64,000 nt of DNA, from positions 2,294,001 through 2,358,000 of the forward strand of contig CP069300.1 in the NCBI GenBank assembly GCA_016839165.1. The letters are read 5' to 3'. Both the position numbers and the translations under genes were made by a program. Positions 16,965 through 26,138 of this stretch are shown here, piece after piece. The notes under the pieces are model-generated. The model was not told where the DNA came from. It did no database searches and saw nothing but the letters and a program-made list of their open reading frames with translations. This stretch comes from Bradyrhizobium sp. PSBB068 (GTDB lineage Bacteria > Pseudomonadota > Alphaproteobacteria > Rhizobiales > Xanthobacteraceae). Each line of letters starts with the position of its first letter. Positions within the stretch are counted from its first letter, which is position 1.

Positions 16965-18026
16965 ATGGGCCGCAAGATCGCGATCGTCGGCGCGGGGGCG
17001 GTCGGCGGCTATGCCGGCGCGCATATGGTGCAGGCGGGTGAGGACGTCACCTTCATCGATCCGTGGCCCGAGCATGTCGAGCACATGGGCAAGCACGGAC
17101 TGCGCGTCACCCACGCGATGGATGTCGCCGAATTCTCGGTGCCGGTGCGGGCGCTGCACGTCACCGACGCGCAGCTGCTCGCCAAGGAGAAGCCGGTCGA
17201 CATCGCCTTCGTCTGCATGAAATCCTACGACACCGCCTGGGCCACCATGCTGATCCGGCAATACCTGGCCGCCGACGGCTACGTCGTGTCGTTGCAGAAC
17301 TGCATGAATGAAGAGACCATCGCCGGCATCGTCGGCTGGGGCAAGACGCTCGGCTGCATCGCGAGCAGCATCACCGTCAATCTGCCGGAGCCGGGCCACA
17401 TCCACCGCGGCGCCGGCAAGGGCGGCGCGGCGCATACCGTATTTCGCGCCGGCGAGGTGCATGGCCGCATCACCGCGCGGGCGGAGGAGGTCTGCCGGCT
17501 GGTCGCTCATTCCGACAGCGCCAAGGTCACCTCCAATCTCTGGGGCGAGCGCTGGTCCAAGCTCGTGGCCAACGTGATGGGCAACGGGCTGTCGGCCTGC
17601 ACCGGTCTAGCGGGCAGCGAGGTGCTGCAAAGCGAGCCGTTGCGCCGCTTCTCGACCCGGCTCGGCAGCGAGGCGATCCGCGTCGGCCAGGCGCAAGGCT
17701 ATCAGCTCGAGGAAATCCTGCATCTGTCGCCCGATACGATCGCCCGCGCCGGCGAGGGCGACGAGGCCGCAACACGCGCCTGCGACGAGCAGCGTCTTAA
17801 GGACAGTAAGCGCACCTCATCCGCGCAGCGCCCCTCGATGGGCCAGGACATGCAGAAGGGCCGCCGCACCGAGATCGAATTCCTCAACGGCTTCGTGGTG
17901 CGCGAGGGCGAAAAGCTCGGCCTTGCCTGCAACGCCAACGCCGCGCTGACCGACATCGTCAAGCGCGTCGAACGCGGCGAGCTGAAGCCGGATCCAAGGC
18001 ACATCACCGAGCTGAGGATGAATTGA
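16965..18026 (+). CDS. Ketopantoate reductase family dehydrogenase
   Basis: A 353-residue ApbA/PanE-type NAD(P)-dependent dehydrogenase. The Rossmann motif GAGAVGGYAG is at residues 9-18; the conserved lysine lies in CMKSYDT and the second-domain region contains KVTSNLWGERWSKLVANVMGN. The protein is longer than true PanE (about 300) and sits next to a TPP decarboxylase and a Bug-type uptake protein, so it is more likely a catabolic 2-keto/2-hydroxyacid reductase than the pantothenate enzyme. It converges on the decarboxylase genes. Confidence 0.85.
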   Translation: MGRKIAIVGAGAVGGYAGAHMVQAGEDVTFIDPWPEHVEHMGKHGLRVTHAMDVAEFSVPVRALHVTDAQLLAKEKPVDIAFVCMKSYDTAWATMLIRQYLAADGYVVSLQNCMNEETIAGIVGWGKTLGCIASSITVNLPEPGHIHRGAGKGGAAHTVFRAGEVHGRITARAEEVCRLVAHSDSAKVTSNLWGERWSKLVANVMGNGLSACTGLAGSEVLQSEPLRRFSTRLGSEAIRVGQAQGYQLEEILHLSPDTIARAGEGDEAATRACDEQRLKDSKRTSSAQRPSMGQDMQKGRRTEIEFLNGFVVREGEKLGLACNANAALTDIVKRVERGELKPDPRHITELRMN

Positions 18027-18088
18027 ACCGCGTTCGATATGCGACGAAGCTTTGCTCGCAACGACGGTGAAAATGTTGAGGCGTTCGC

Positions 18089-18700
18089 CTACAGCAGCTG
18101 CCTGACCCCCATGCCATGCATGAACCGCTCGCGGATCTGCACGGGGTCGCGGCGGGTGGTGCCGGTGCCGGGCTTGTCGTCGATGCGGACACCGATCAGC
18201 GTCGGGCCTGCGGCTTGTTTCGACTGCTCGATCAGCCGCTCGAAATCGTCCTCGTCGGCGGCCCAGGTGCTGTTGGCGAGGCCGCTCGCGAGTGCCACCG
18301 CGACGATGTCGGTATGGCTGGCCGCCGGGGTCGGTTGGCTGCCGGTGATCTGGTAGATGCCGTTGTCCATCACCACCATGGTCAGGTTGTCAGGCGCCAA
18401 TGTTGCGATGGTCGAGAGGCAGCCGAGCTGCATCAACAGCGAGCCGTCGCCTTCGAGCGCGACCACCCGGCGCTTCGGCTGCGCCAATGCGACGCCGAGC
18501 GCGATCGGGAAGGCGAGGCCCATGCTGCCCAGCATGTAGAAATTCTGCGGGCGATGGCCTGCGGCCCAGAGATCGAAATTGGTGTTGCCGATGCCGCCGA
18601 TCACGGCTTCGTCCTTCAATTTGCTGACGAGGCGCTGGGTCAGATCGAATCGGTTCATCACCTTGGTGTTGCGCTGTGTGCTGGTCATGGCCGATCTCAC
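18089..18700 (-). CDS. TPP-dependent decarboxylase, beta (TPP-binding) subunit
   Basis: A 203-residue protein equal to the C-terminal TPP-binding domain of acetolactate-synthase-type enzymes. The TPP/Mg motif starts EGDGSLLMQLGCLSTI and ends VVMDNGIY. It forms a pair with the gene just upstream, in the manner of sulfopyruvate decarboxylase (ComD/ComE) and phosphonopyruvate decarboxylase. The GTG at 18700 overlaps the preceding stop as GTGA, implying coupled translation; an ATG at 18688 is an alternative. Substrate: a 2-oxo acid bearing a second acidic group is likely, not further defined. Confidence 0.85.
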   Translation of the reverse strand: MRSAMTSTQRNTKVMNRFDLTQRLVSKLKDEAVIGGIGNTNFDLWAAGHRPQNFYMLGSMGLAFPIALGVALAQPKRRVVALEGDGSLLMQLGCLSTIATLAPDNLTMVVMDNGIYQITGSQPTPAASHTDIVAVALASGLANSTWAADEDDFERLIEQSKQAAGPTLIGVRIDDKPGTGTTRRDPVQIRERFMHGMGVRQLL

Positions 18701-19248
18701 TTGTCGAAGGTCTTGCCGCCGGTCAGCAGCGGCGAGAGGATCAGCGCCACCGGCGCCTGGGTGGTGATCGCCTGCTTGATCGAGCGGTCGGCGATGAATT
18801 CGAGCTCGTCGAGCCTTGTGATGGTGTGATGCTCCATCGCCAGCGAATCCAGCACCGGGCGCATGGTGCGGCAGACCAGCGCCTGGCCGTAGTTGAACTC
18901 GCCGAGCGTGCCGCGCTCGGACACGAACATGATCAGCGGGATCTGGTAGGGCACCGCGAGCGAGGCCAGCACGTTGGCGAGCGTGGCAAAGCCCGAGGTC
19001 TGCATCAGCACCGCGCCGCGCATTCCGGCCATCCAGGCGCCGGAGACGATGCCGACGGCCTCTTCCTCGCGCGCGGTCGGAAACGTCGTGAAATACGGAT
19101 CGGCGTGCAGGTTCTTGATCAGCGTGGTCAGCACCCGGTCGGGCACATAGGGCACCAGCTTGATCTCGTTCCGTTTCAGCGTCTGCAGCACGATGCCGTG
19201 CCAGGTCGCCCCCGACGTCTGGGACGAGGCTTGTTCCGCGGCCGCCAT
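18697..19248 (-). CDS. TPP-dependent decarboxylase, alpha (pyrimidine-binding) subunit
   Basis: A 183-residue protein equal to the N-terminal pyrimidine domain of TPP decarboxylases; the cofactor-activating glutamate is in TAREEEAVGIVSGAW. It is the alpha partner of the overlapping beta gene. The start at 19248 follows AGGGAGAACAGG; the open frame reaches 19521 but that part is the antisense of the neighbouring gene. It is divergent from the Bug-type binding protein gene across 187 bases, which probably hold a shared regulated promoter; no clear operator was seen there. Confidence 0.85.
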   Translation of the reverse strand: MAAAEQASSQTSGATWHGIVLQTLKRNEIKLVPYVPDRVLTTLIKNLHADPYFTTFPTAREEEAVGIVSGAWMAGMRGAVLMQTSGFATLANVLASLAVPYQIPLIMFVSERGTLGEFNYGQALVCRTMRPVLDSLAMEHHTITRLDELEFIADRSIKQAITTQAPVALILSPLLTGGKTFDK

Positions 19249-19435
19249 CCTGTTCTCCCTCATCGTGCGATGCTGATGTTCGCTTACGGATCGAAACTTG
19301 ACGCCGTGCCCGTGATTGTCAACATGCCGAGGCCGCAACGCGATCTGCGGAATTCGGCCATCGCCGTGCCGAACCGGCGTGCGATACAGGCGGTAACGAC
19401 AACGGGCGGCAACGATAGCGGGACGGGAGGCGTCG

Positions 19436-20401
19436 ATGACCGGATGGGTCTGGCGGACCGCCATTGCGGCAGCAGCCATGCTTGCGGCCGGCTTTGCGTC
19501 CGCGCAGCCATATCCGGCCAAGGCCGTTCACATCCTCGTTCCCTATCCACCCGGCGGCGGCGTCGACGTGCTGACGCGCACGCTGGCTGAAACCGTATCG
19601 AAGACCTGGACGCAATCGATCGTGGTCGAGAACCGGCCGGGCGCCGGCGGGGTGATCGCCTCGCAGGCGATCACGGGCTCGGCACCCGATGGCTACAATC
19701 TGATCATGGTGGCGAGCGGCCACGCCACCAATCCATTCCTCTATCCGAAGCTGCCCTACGATACGTTCAAGGATTTCTCGCCGATCTCGCTGTTGGCATC
19801 GTCGCCCAACGTGCTGCTGGTGCGCGCGGACTCGCCATTCAAGTCGGTCGGCGACGTCATCGCGGCGGCGAAGGCCAAGCCGGGCAGCCTGTCGTTCGCC
19901 CATGCCGGCAACGGCACCTCGACCCATCTGGCCGGTGAGCTGCTGAACAGCCTCGCCAAGATCGATCTCAGGGCGATCCCCTACAAGGGCGGCGCGCCGG
20001 CGATCAACGACCTGCTCGGCGGGCAGATTCCGATGTCGTTCAACAACGGGCCGGAATCGGTCGGGCAGTTGCAGGCCGGCACGGTTCGCGCGCTGGCGGT
20101 GACGACGGCGTCGCGCGCGCCGTTCCTGCCTGACGTGCCGAGTATGTCCGATACCGTGCCGGGCTATGACACCGAGGTGTGGTGGGGCCTGCTCGGTCCC
20201 GGCAACATGCCGGCCGATCTGGTGGCAAAGATCTCGCACGATTTCGTCGCGGCGGTGAACACCGAAGCGGTCAAGGAGCGGCTCGGCAAGCTCGGTGCGA
20301 TCTCGATCGGGTCCACGCCGAACCAGTTCGCCGCCAAGATCAAGGCCGACTACGAAAAATGGGGCCCGATCATCAAGGCCGCCGGCATGAAGGCGGAATA
20401 G
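19436..20401 (+). CDS. Bug-type tripartite tricarboxylate transporter binding protein
   Basis: A 321-residue periplasmic solute-binding protein of the TctC/Bug family. Signal peptide: residues 1-23 (IAAAAMLAAGFASA), then the family opening YPAKAVHILVPYPPGGGVDV and ENRPGAGGVIASQAI. These proteins bind carboxylates. No TctA/TctB membrane genes are in the window, so it works with a transporter elsewhere or as an orphan sensor, which is common for Bug proteins. GGGAGG precedes the ATG. It heads an operon with the amidohydrolase and hydroxyacid dehydrogenase. Confidence 0.9.
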   Translation: MTGWVWRTAIAAAAMLAAGFASAQPYPAKAVHILVPYPPGGGVDVLTRTLAETVSKTWTQSIVVENRPGAGGVIASQAITGSAPDGYNLIMVASGHATNPFLYPKLPYDTFKDFSPISLLASSPNVLLVRADSPFKSVGDVIAAAKAKPGSLSFAHAGNGTSTHLAGELLNSLAKIDLRAIPYKGGAPAINDLLGGQIPMSFNNGPESVGQLQAGTVRALAVTTASRAPFLPDVPSMSDTVPGYDTEVWWGLLGPGNMPADLVAKISHDFVAAVNTEAVKERLGKLGAISIGSTPNQFAAKIKADYEKWGPIIKAAGMKAE

Positions 20402-20403
20402 CG

Positions 20404-21300
20404 ATGGCCGCATCAGAGATCCCCGCCTGCCTGCCGCCGCTTCCCGTGACGCCGCCGCGCGAGAAGCTGCCGCCGAAGGCCTGCGACACGCACGCGCATG
20501 TGTTCGGCCCGGCCGACCGCTTCCCCTATGCGGAGAATCGCAGCTACACGCCGCCGGACGCGCCGCTGCAAAACTATCTCGGCATGCTCGATGCGCTCGG
20601 CTTCGCCCGCGGCGTGCTCGTGCAGGGCAGCGCGCACGGCCGCGACAATTCAGCGATGCTGGATGCCTTGCAGCGCGAACCCGCGCGGCTGCGCGGCGTT
20701 GCGGTGGCCGATGCCGATGTGGCGGCGGGCACGCTGCGGCAATGGCATGTGCTTGGTGTCCGCGCGTTGCGCTTCAACCATTTCTTCCGTGGCGGCCAGT
20801 TGCATTATCGCGGCGGCATTCCGCTTGGCGTCGCCGAGACGCATGCGGCTGTGATGGCCGAACTCGGCTGGCACCTGCAGCTCTGGATCGACGTGAAGGA
20901 TCTGTCCGACACGATCCCGGCGCTGAAGGCGCTGGGCCTGCCGGTCGTGGTCGATCACATGGGCCGCACCGATGCCGCCGCAGGGATCAACACTGCGGGC
21001 TTCCAGAGCCTGCTGCGTGCAATAGATGAAGGCTGGTGCTGGGCTAAACTGTCAGGCGCGCATCGCCTGAGCCGGCGCGCGCCGGATTATCCGGATGCGC
21101 GGCCGTTTCATGAGGCGCTGGTATCCGCCAATCCTGAGCGGCTGGTGTGGGGCGGCGACTGGCCGCATCCGCGGGTCGAGGGCGAAATGCCCGACGCCGG
21201 CCATCTGCTCGACCTGTTCTACGAATGGACTCCGGATGCCGCGACACGTCACCGCATCCTGGTCGACAATCCCGCAAGACTCTATGGCTTCCCAAACTGA
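20404..21300 (+). CDS. Amidohydrolase family protein (2-pyrone-4,6-dicarboxylate hydrolase-like)
   Basis: A 298-residue TIM-barrel hydrolase of the amidohydrolase superfamily, branch of LigI-like lactonases and related enzymes. It has DTHAHVFGP near residue 27 (metal or substrate histidines), an internal histidine in VVDHMGRTD and the essential aspartate in VWGGDWPHPR. It begins two bases after the Bug gene stop. Likely reaction: hydrolysis of a lactone or cyclic intermediate of the acid imported by the Bug system. The frame extends upstream to 20179, but that part overlaps the Bug gene and has no start support. Confidence 0.85.
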   Translation: MAASEIPACLPPLPVTPPREKLPPKACDTHAHVFGPADRFPYAENRSYTPPDAPLQNYLGMLDALGFARGVLVQGSAHGRDNSAMLDALQREPARLRGVAVADADVAAGTLRQWHVLGVRALRFNHFFRGGQLHYRGGIPLGVAETHAAVMAELGWHLQLWIDVKDLSDTIPALKALGLPVVVDHMGRTDAAAGINTAGFQSLLRAIDEGWCWAKLSGAHRLSRRAPDYPDARPFHEALVSANPERLVWGGDWPHPRVEGEMPDAGHLLDLFYEWTPDAATRHRILVDNPARLYGFPN

Positions 21301-21315
21301 GAGCTGCCCGAAGAC

Positions 21316-22365
21316 ATGACCGTCAACAACAAGCGCGTGTTCTACGTTAAATACCTCGCCCACGAGATCTATGTCGACATCCTGAAGCAGCGGCCGGATG
21401 TCCGGCTCGACCGTCTGGAGAACGACACGCCGGAGGCGCAATTCGCCCCCGTGCTGGCGGATGCGCATGCCTACCAGATCGGCGCCGCCCGCGACGAGCT
21501 GGCGCCGCATTTCCATGCCCATGCCGAGCTGCTGAAGCGGGCGCCGAACCTCCTGATCGTCTCCTCGAACGGCGCCGGCTTCGATCCCGTCGACGTCGAT
21601 GCCTGCACGGCCGCAGGCGTGCTGGTCGTCAACCAGTCCGGCGGCAACGCCAATTCGGTTGCCGAGCATGCGCTCGGCATGATGCTGACGCTGTCGAAGC
21701 GGATCATCCAATCCGACCGCCGGCTGCGGCGCGAGGCCAATGTCAACCGCAACGAATTGATCGGCAACGAGCTGAAGGAGAAGACCGTCGGCATCGTCGG
21801 CCTCGGCAATGTCGGCCGCCGCATCGCCGAACTGTGCAAGGGGCTCCTGCACATGAAGGTGATCGCCTACGATCCGTATCTTGCAGCAGACGAGATGGCG
21901 AAGCGGGGCGGCGAGAAGGTCGAGCTCGACGATCTGCTGCGCCGCGCGGACTTCGTCTCGATCTCCTGTCCGCTCGACAGCAAGAGCCGGGGCATGATCG
22001 GCGCGCGCGAATTCGCGCTGATGCAACCGCACGCCTATTTCGTCACCACAGCGCGCGGCTTCATCCACGACGAGAAGGCGCTGGAAGAGGCGCTGCGCGA
22101 CAAGCGCATCGCCGGCGCCGGCCTCGACGTCTGGGCCAAGGAGCCGCCGCCGCCGGACCATCCGCTGCTGCAGTTCGACAACGTGCTGGCAAGCCCGCAC
22201 ACCGCCGGCGTCACCCGCGAGGCGCGCATCAACATGGGCCGGATCGCCGCCGAACAGATCCTCGATGCACTCGACGGCAAGCGCCCGCCGCGCATCATCA
22301 ATCCCGAGGTATGGCCGGTGTATGCGAAACGGTTCGAGCAGGCGTTCGGGTTCATGCCGGGGTAG
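21316..22365 (+). CDS. D-isomer-specific 2-hydroxyacid dehydrogenase
   Basis: A 349-residue NAD-dependent dehydrogenase. The dinucleotide loop is GIVGLGNVGRRIAEL; the catalytic triad is visible as Arg in TTARGFIHDE, Glu in the segment before WAKEPPPPDH and His in SPHTAGVTREA. It would interconvert a 2-oxo acid and a D-2-hydroxy acid. It starts 15 bases after the amidohydrolase and probably acts in the same pathway as the TPP decarboxylase, upstream of it if the imported acid is a hydroxy acid. Confidence 0.88.
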   Translation: MTVNNKRVFYVKYLAHEIYVDILKQRPDVRLDRLENDTPEAQFAPVLADAHAYQIGAARDELAPHFHAHAELLKRAPNLLIVSSNGAGFDPVDVDACTAAGVLVVNQSGGNANSVAEHALGMMLTLSKRIIQSDRRLRREANVNRNELIGNELKEKTVGIVGLGNVGRRIAELCKGLLHMKVIAYDPYLAADEMAKRGGEKVELDDLLRRADFVSISCPLDSKSRGMIGAREFALMQPHAYFVTTARGFIHDEKALEEALRDKRIAGAGLDVWAKEPPPPDHPLLQFDNVLASPHTAGVTREARINMGRIAAEQILDALDGKRPPRIINPEVWPVYAKRFEQAFGFMPG

Positions 22366-22704
22366 ATGCCTCCGCATAGGGTGAGGTGAGCACGCCGGTC
22401 AGGCCTGCTCCCGGCGGAGGCCGCGGCTGCGTGCGGCCAAATTATCGAAAACAACCCCATGCAAAGTAGCCGGGCGTTCGGCCAGGCAACTTGACCCGTC
22501 GGGCAACTCAGGGGTAAATTTCCAATATTCCGAAATCGCGGAAGTGCCCTGCCTTGCGGGGAGAGATACCGCAAGGGCGCAGGGAACCCCTCCGCCGGTG
22601 CGTCCCTCGCGCAAATGGCGTGAGTGAGCCATGAGTAGCTGGTTGCGGCGGAATCCGATCGAGCGCGGTCACAACTCTGTCGCAACTCCACTAAACCCTA
22701 AGCT
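22366..22704. other. 339-bp intergenic region, no gene seen
   Basis: Between the hydroxyacid dehydrogenase and the autotransporter. I see no convincing open frame, tRNA or terminator with a T-tract. It presumably carries the autotransporter promoter. Confidence 0.5.
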
Positions 22705-25494
22705 GTGCCTTTCTCGCAACGTGTAACGGAAAAGCTCACAAGAAGTCCGTCTCTTCGTTGTTCCACGACCCGGAGTGCGGCAATCTGTCCCACAAGGGAT
22801 GCTCTGGGGTGGCTGAAGGTGAAGACCGGGAATATCGCTGTGGTGCCGGATCGGTACCTCGGTGTTGGATTTTGTGCGCGACAAGCGCTTGTTTTGTTAT
22901 GTGTCGCCCTGTTCGCGTTTGTGGCGCTGATCGTCACCGCCTTGCCCGCCGCGGCTCAAGACGCGAGTTGGAGTGCATTCCCGTTTGCGGGACCCCTTCC
23001 CGGGACGCACGATTTCAATACCGGCACCAACTGGACAGGAGGAAGCGTACCGACCGGCACCGCCATGTTCGGTGTCTCGAATGTCACCAGCCTCTCGTTC
23101 TCGTCCAACACCAGCGTCAGTGGCTGGACCTTCGACGCCGGGGCTTCCGCCTTTAGTTTCGGCGTGAGCCAGACACTCAATTTCAATGGCGCCGGCATTG
23201 TTATCAACGGCGGCAGCGCCACCATCAACATCGGTCAATTTGGCAACCAATTTGGCGCGGTACAGTTCGCAAACGCGAGCACGGCTGGTCGCGCTACCAT
23301 CAACAACGGCTTCAGTCTCATATTCCGCGGCAGCAGCACGGCGGGCAATGCTGTCATCAACAACAATCTCTTCTTGGACTTCCTTGATTCGAGCACGGCC
23401 GCCAACGCCACCATCACCAATAGCGGTGGTATAACGAACATCGAGAATCGCGCCAGCGGCGGCAGCGCGCGCTTCATCCTGAACGGGATCGGCGTACTCG
23501 ACATTTCGGGCGTCGCGATCGGCGGCACCACGGCCGGTTCGATCGAGGGCGACGGCAATGTCCATCTCGGCGCGAAGACCCTCGCGGTTGGTGGCAACAA
23601 TCTCTCGACGACATTTTCCGGCGTCATCAGCGGCACCGGCGGGCTGACCAAGGTCGGCGGCGGCACTTTGGCGCTGTTAGGCACCAACTCTTACACGGGC
23701 GCAACCACTATCAACGGCGGTACGCTGGAGGTGGACGGCTCGATCGCCAGCTCGTCGAGCGTGACGGTCAATGCCGGCGGCACCTTGAGCGGTACCGGCA
23801 TCGTCGGTCCCGCGACCGTCAATGCTTTGGATGGGAGCACAACCATCGTTGTGGGGGGGAACGATAGGTTTACGCTGATAGACGTCGGCGGCATCATCGT
23901 CATCGTGCCGACCGTCAAGTCCGCCGTCCCGTGGAGCGGCAGTGCCGATCCCGCGGCCGCCCTCACCATCGGCGGCACATTGGCGCCCGGCAGTGCAGCC
24001 AACACGACGGGCTCCCTGACCGTCGCCGGCAATCTTGCCTTCCAATCCGGCGCGATCTACGCCGTGCAGGTGACGCCGTCGGTTGCCGCATCGACCAATG
24101 TGCTCGGAACCGCGACGCTCGGCGGGGCCACAGTCAACGCGACGTTCGCCAATGGCAGCTACATCTCCAAGCAATATACGATCCTGACGGCGACGAACGG
24201 CGTATCCGGGACCTTTGGCGCACTCGCCAACAGCAATCTGCCGGCAAACGTCACCGATACGTTGAGCTACGACGCCACCCACGCCTATCTCAATCTAGTG
24301 CTGAACTTCGCGATTCCGGGCGGCGCCAATGCTAACCAGCAGGCGGTCGGCAATGCGCTGAGCAATTACTTCAATGCGACCGGTGGCATTCCGTTGGTGT
24401 ATGCCGCGTTGTCGCCGCCTCAACTGTCCCAAGCTTCGGGTGAGCTCGGCACGGGCTCGCAACAAACCACGTTCGACGCCATGACCCAGTTCATGGGGGT
24501 CCTCACTGATCCCTTCATGAACCGGACCGGATCGGCCACTCCCAGCCCGGGACCTGCCGGCTATGCCGACGAAGCGCTAGGCTACGCGAGCGGCGCACAC
24601 GACGCGTATGCGATGTTCACCAAGGCGCCGCCGACGCCGTTCGTGCCGCGCTGGAGCGTGTGGGCGGCCGGATTCGGCGGCTCGCAAACCACCGACGGCA
24701 ATTCTGCGGTGGGATCGAACAACACCACGAGCAGCGTCTTTGGGACCGCCGTCGGGGCCGACTATCTGTTCTCGCCGAACACGATTGCCGGTTTCGCGCT
24801 CGCTGGTGGCGGTACCAACTTCAACGTCAACGGCATGGGCTTCGGCCGATCCGACCTGTTCCAGGCCGGTGGCTATGTCCGCCACAATGAGGGGCCGGCC
24901 TATATCTCGGCGGCCCTGGCCTATGGCTGGCAGGACGTCACCACCAATCGCACCGTCACCGTCGCGAGCATCGATCAGTTGCGCGCCGAGTTCAACGCAA
25001 ACGCCTATTCGGGACGGGTCGAAGGTGGCTATCGCTTCGTTACCCCCTGGGCCGGCGGTCTCGGCATCACGCCCTATGCCGCGGGCCAGTTCACGACCTT
25101 CGATCTGCCCGGCTATGCCGAGCAGGCCGTCATCCGCTCATCCGCCTTTGCGCTCACTTTCGCTGCGAAGAGCGTGACCGACGTCCGAAGCGAACTCGGC
25201 CTCCGAACCGACAAGTCGTTTGCGACGGCCGATGGCGTCCTGACGCTGCGCACCCGGTTCGCCTGGGCGCATGATCATGATCCGGACCGGTCGATCGCCG
25301 CGACCTTCCAGGCGCTGCCCGGCGCAAGCTTCGTCGTCAACGGCGCAGCGCAGGCCTCCGATTCCGCGCTGACCACGGCAGCGGTCGAGATGAAATGGCG
25401 CAACGGCTGGTCTGCGGCGGCGACTTTTGAAGGCCAGTTCTCCGATGTCACCGCGTCCTACGCCGGCAAGGGGGGCGTGCGCTATACGTGGTGA
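22705..25494 (+). CDS. Autotransporter with PATR repeat and C-terminal beta-barrel
   Basis: A 929-residue type Va secreted protein. The N-terminus is long: a charged stretch (1-58) precedes the hydrophobic signal core (about 60-80) and a cleavage site near AAAQD. The passenger (about 85-640) is glycine/serine/asparagine rich with beta-helix character; at about 315-350 lies a passenger-associated repeat, LTKVGGGTLALLGTNSYTGA then GGTLEVDG. The C-terminal 260 residues form an outer-membrane autotransporter barrel ending in the aromatic RYTW motif. It would expose an adhesin-like passenger at the cell surface. The GTG start at 22705 is uncertain; a GTG closer to the signal core is possible. No protease or lipase motif is visible in the passenger. 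Confidence 0.85.
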   Translation: MPFSQRVTEKLTRSPSLRCSTTRSAAICPTRDALGWLKVKTGNIAVVPDRYLGVGFCARQALVLLCVALFAFVALIVTALPAAAQDASWSAFPFAGPLPGTHDFNTGTNWTGGSVPTGTAMFGVSNVTSLSFSSNTSVSGWTFDAGASAFSFGVSQTLNFNGAGIVINGGSATINIGQFGNQFGAVQFANASTAGRATINNGFSLIFRGSSTAGNAVINNNLFLDFLDSSTAANATITNSGGITNIENRASGGSARFILNGIGVLDISGVAIGGTTAGSIEGDGNVHLGAKTLAVGGNNLSTTFSGVISGTGGLTKVGGGTLALLGTNSYTGATTINGGTLEVDGSIASSSSVTVNAGGTLSGTGIVGPATVNALDGSTTIVVGGNDRFTLIDVGGIIVIVPTVKSAVPWSGSADPAAALTIGGTLAPGSAANTTGSLTVAGNLAFQSGAIYAVQVTPSVAASTNVLGTATLGGATVNATFANGSYISKQYTILTATNGVSGTFGALANSNLPANVTDTLSYDATHAYLNLVLNFAIPGGANANQQAVGNALSNYFNATGGIPLVYAALSPPQLSQASGELGTGSQQTTFDAMTQFMGVLTDPFMNRTGSATPSPGPAGYADEALGYASGAHDAYAMFTKAPPTPFVPRWSVWAAGFGGSQTTDGNSAVGSNNTTSSVFGTAVGADYLFSPNTIAGFALAGGGTNFNVNGMGFGRSDLFQAGGYVRHNEGPAYISAALAYGWQDVTTNRTVTVASIDQLRAEFNANAYSGRVEGGYRFVTPWAGGLGITPYAAGQFTTFDLPGYAEQAVIRSSAFALTFAAKSVTDVRSELGLRTDKSFATADGVLTLRTRFAWAHDHDPDRSIAATFQALPGASFVVNGAAQASDSALTTAAVEMKWRNGWSAAATFEGQFSDVTASYAGKGGVRYTW

Positions 25495-25903
25495 AGGCGG
25501 CTCAAGAATGCTGGAGAAAATCTCCGTCGTTGTGGACGCAAATTAAGCAACAAACCCACTGCCAAAGCGCTGCCTCGCGAAGTGTCCGTTGTTATTTTCC
25601 CTGAGATATCGACGGCTTAGCCAGATATCGCCATTTTCCTCCTGTGCCCGACCATTCCGGTACGGAAGGACGATGTGTCATGCGAGGGGTCCAGTCATTG
25701 CTCCGCAACGCGCCCGCGAAAATCGGCCGCCGTCTTGCGCAGATCGTCGCGATCGCCGCTGCCAGCCTGCCGCAGGCCGGCGCGTAGTTTTCCACTGCTC
25801 GCGAGGCGCCGCAGCCGCGCGCGCCCCGAATTCACTCTCTCCGATCTTGCGTCAGTGCTAGCGTGTGGTCTTCCGGCTCTTCCGGTCCAGCGGGGAGGGT
25901 TCC
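25495..25903. other. Intergenic region, no convincing gene
   Basis: About 410 bases between the autotransporter and the small gene at 25904. Short open frames exist on both strands but are arginine/proline rich and unlike the neighbouring proteins, so I call none. No T-tailed hairpin was identified. Confidence 0.5.
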
Positions 25904-26119
25904 ATGTCACGCTTCGTCGTTCATTTCATGAAGGACGTGCTCGGCGGCAATGGCCGCCAGCGCGAGGTCTGCCAGGGCGCACTCGAGATCGACGCCTTGA
26001 GCGAAGGTCAGGCCACCGAGATGGCCAAGGTCAAATTCTGCCAGGAACAATCGTTGTGCGACTGGTCCCTGCACGCCGACCGCATCCGAATCGAGGCGGC
26101 CGACTTGCAGATGACGTAA
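25904..26119 (+). CDS. Small conserved hypothetical protein
   Basis: A 71-residue soluble protein beginning MSRFVVHFMKDVLGGNGRQ. GGGGAGGGT sits six bases before the ATG, which decides the start. It contains two cysteines separated by about 20 residues (REVCQG and KFCQEQ, then LCDW) and an acidic middle. I do not recognise a characterised family. It converges on ilvD with only 19 bases between them. Confidence 0.65.
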   Translation: MSRFVVHFMKDVLGGNGRQREVCQGALEIDALSEGQATEMAKVKFCQEQSLCDWSLHADRIRIEAADLQMT

Positions 26120-26138
26120 CGCGCGCGCCTATCGCCGC

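Noticed and set aside
25589..25861. 90-codon open frame after the autotransporter
   Set aside because: Arg/Pro/Ser-rich, no ribosome binding site and unlike neighbouring coding composition.
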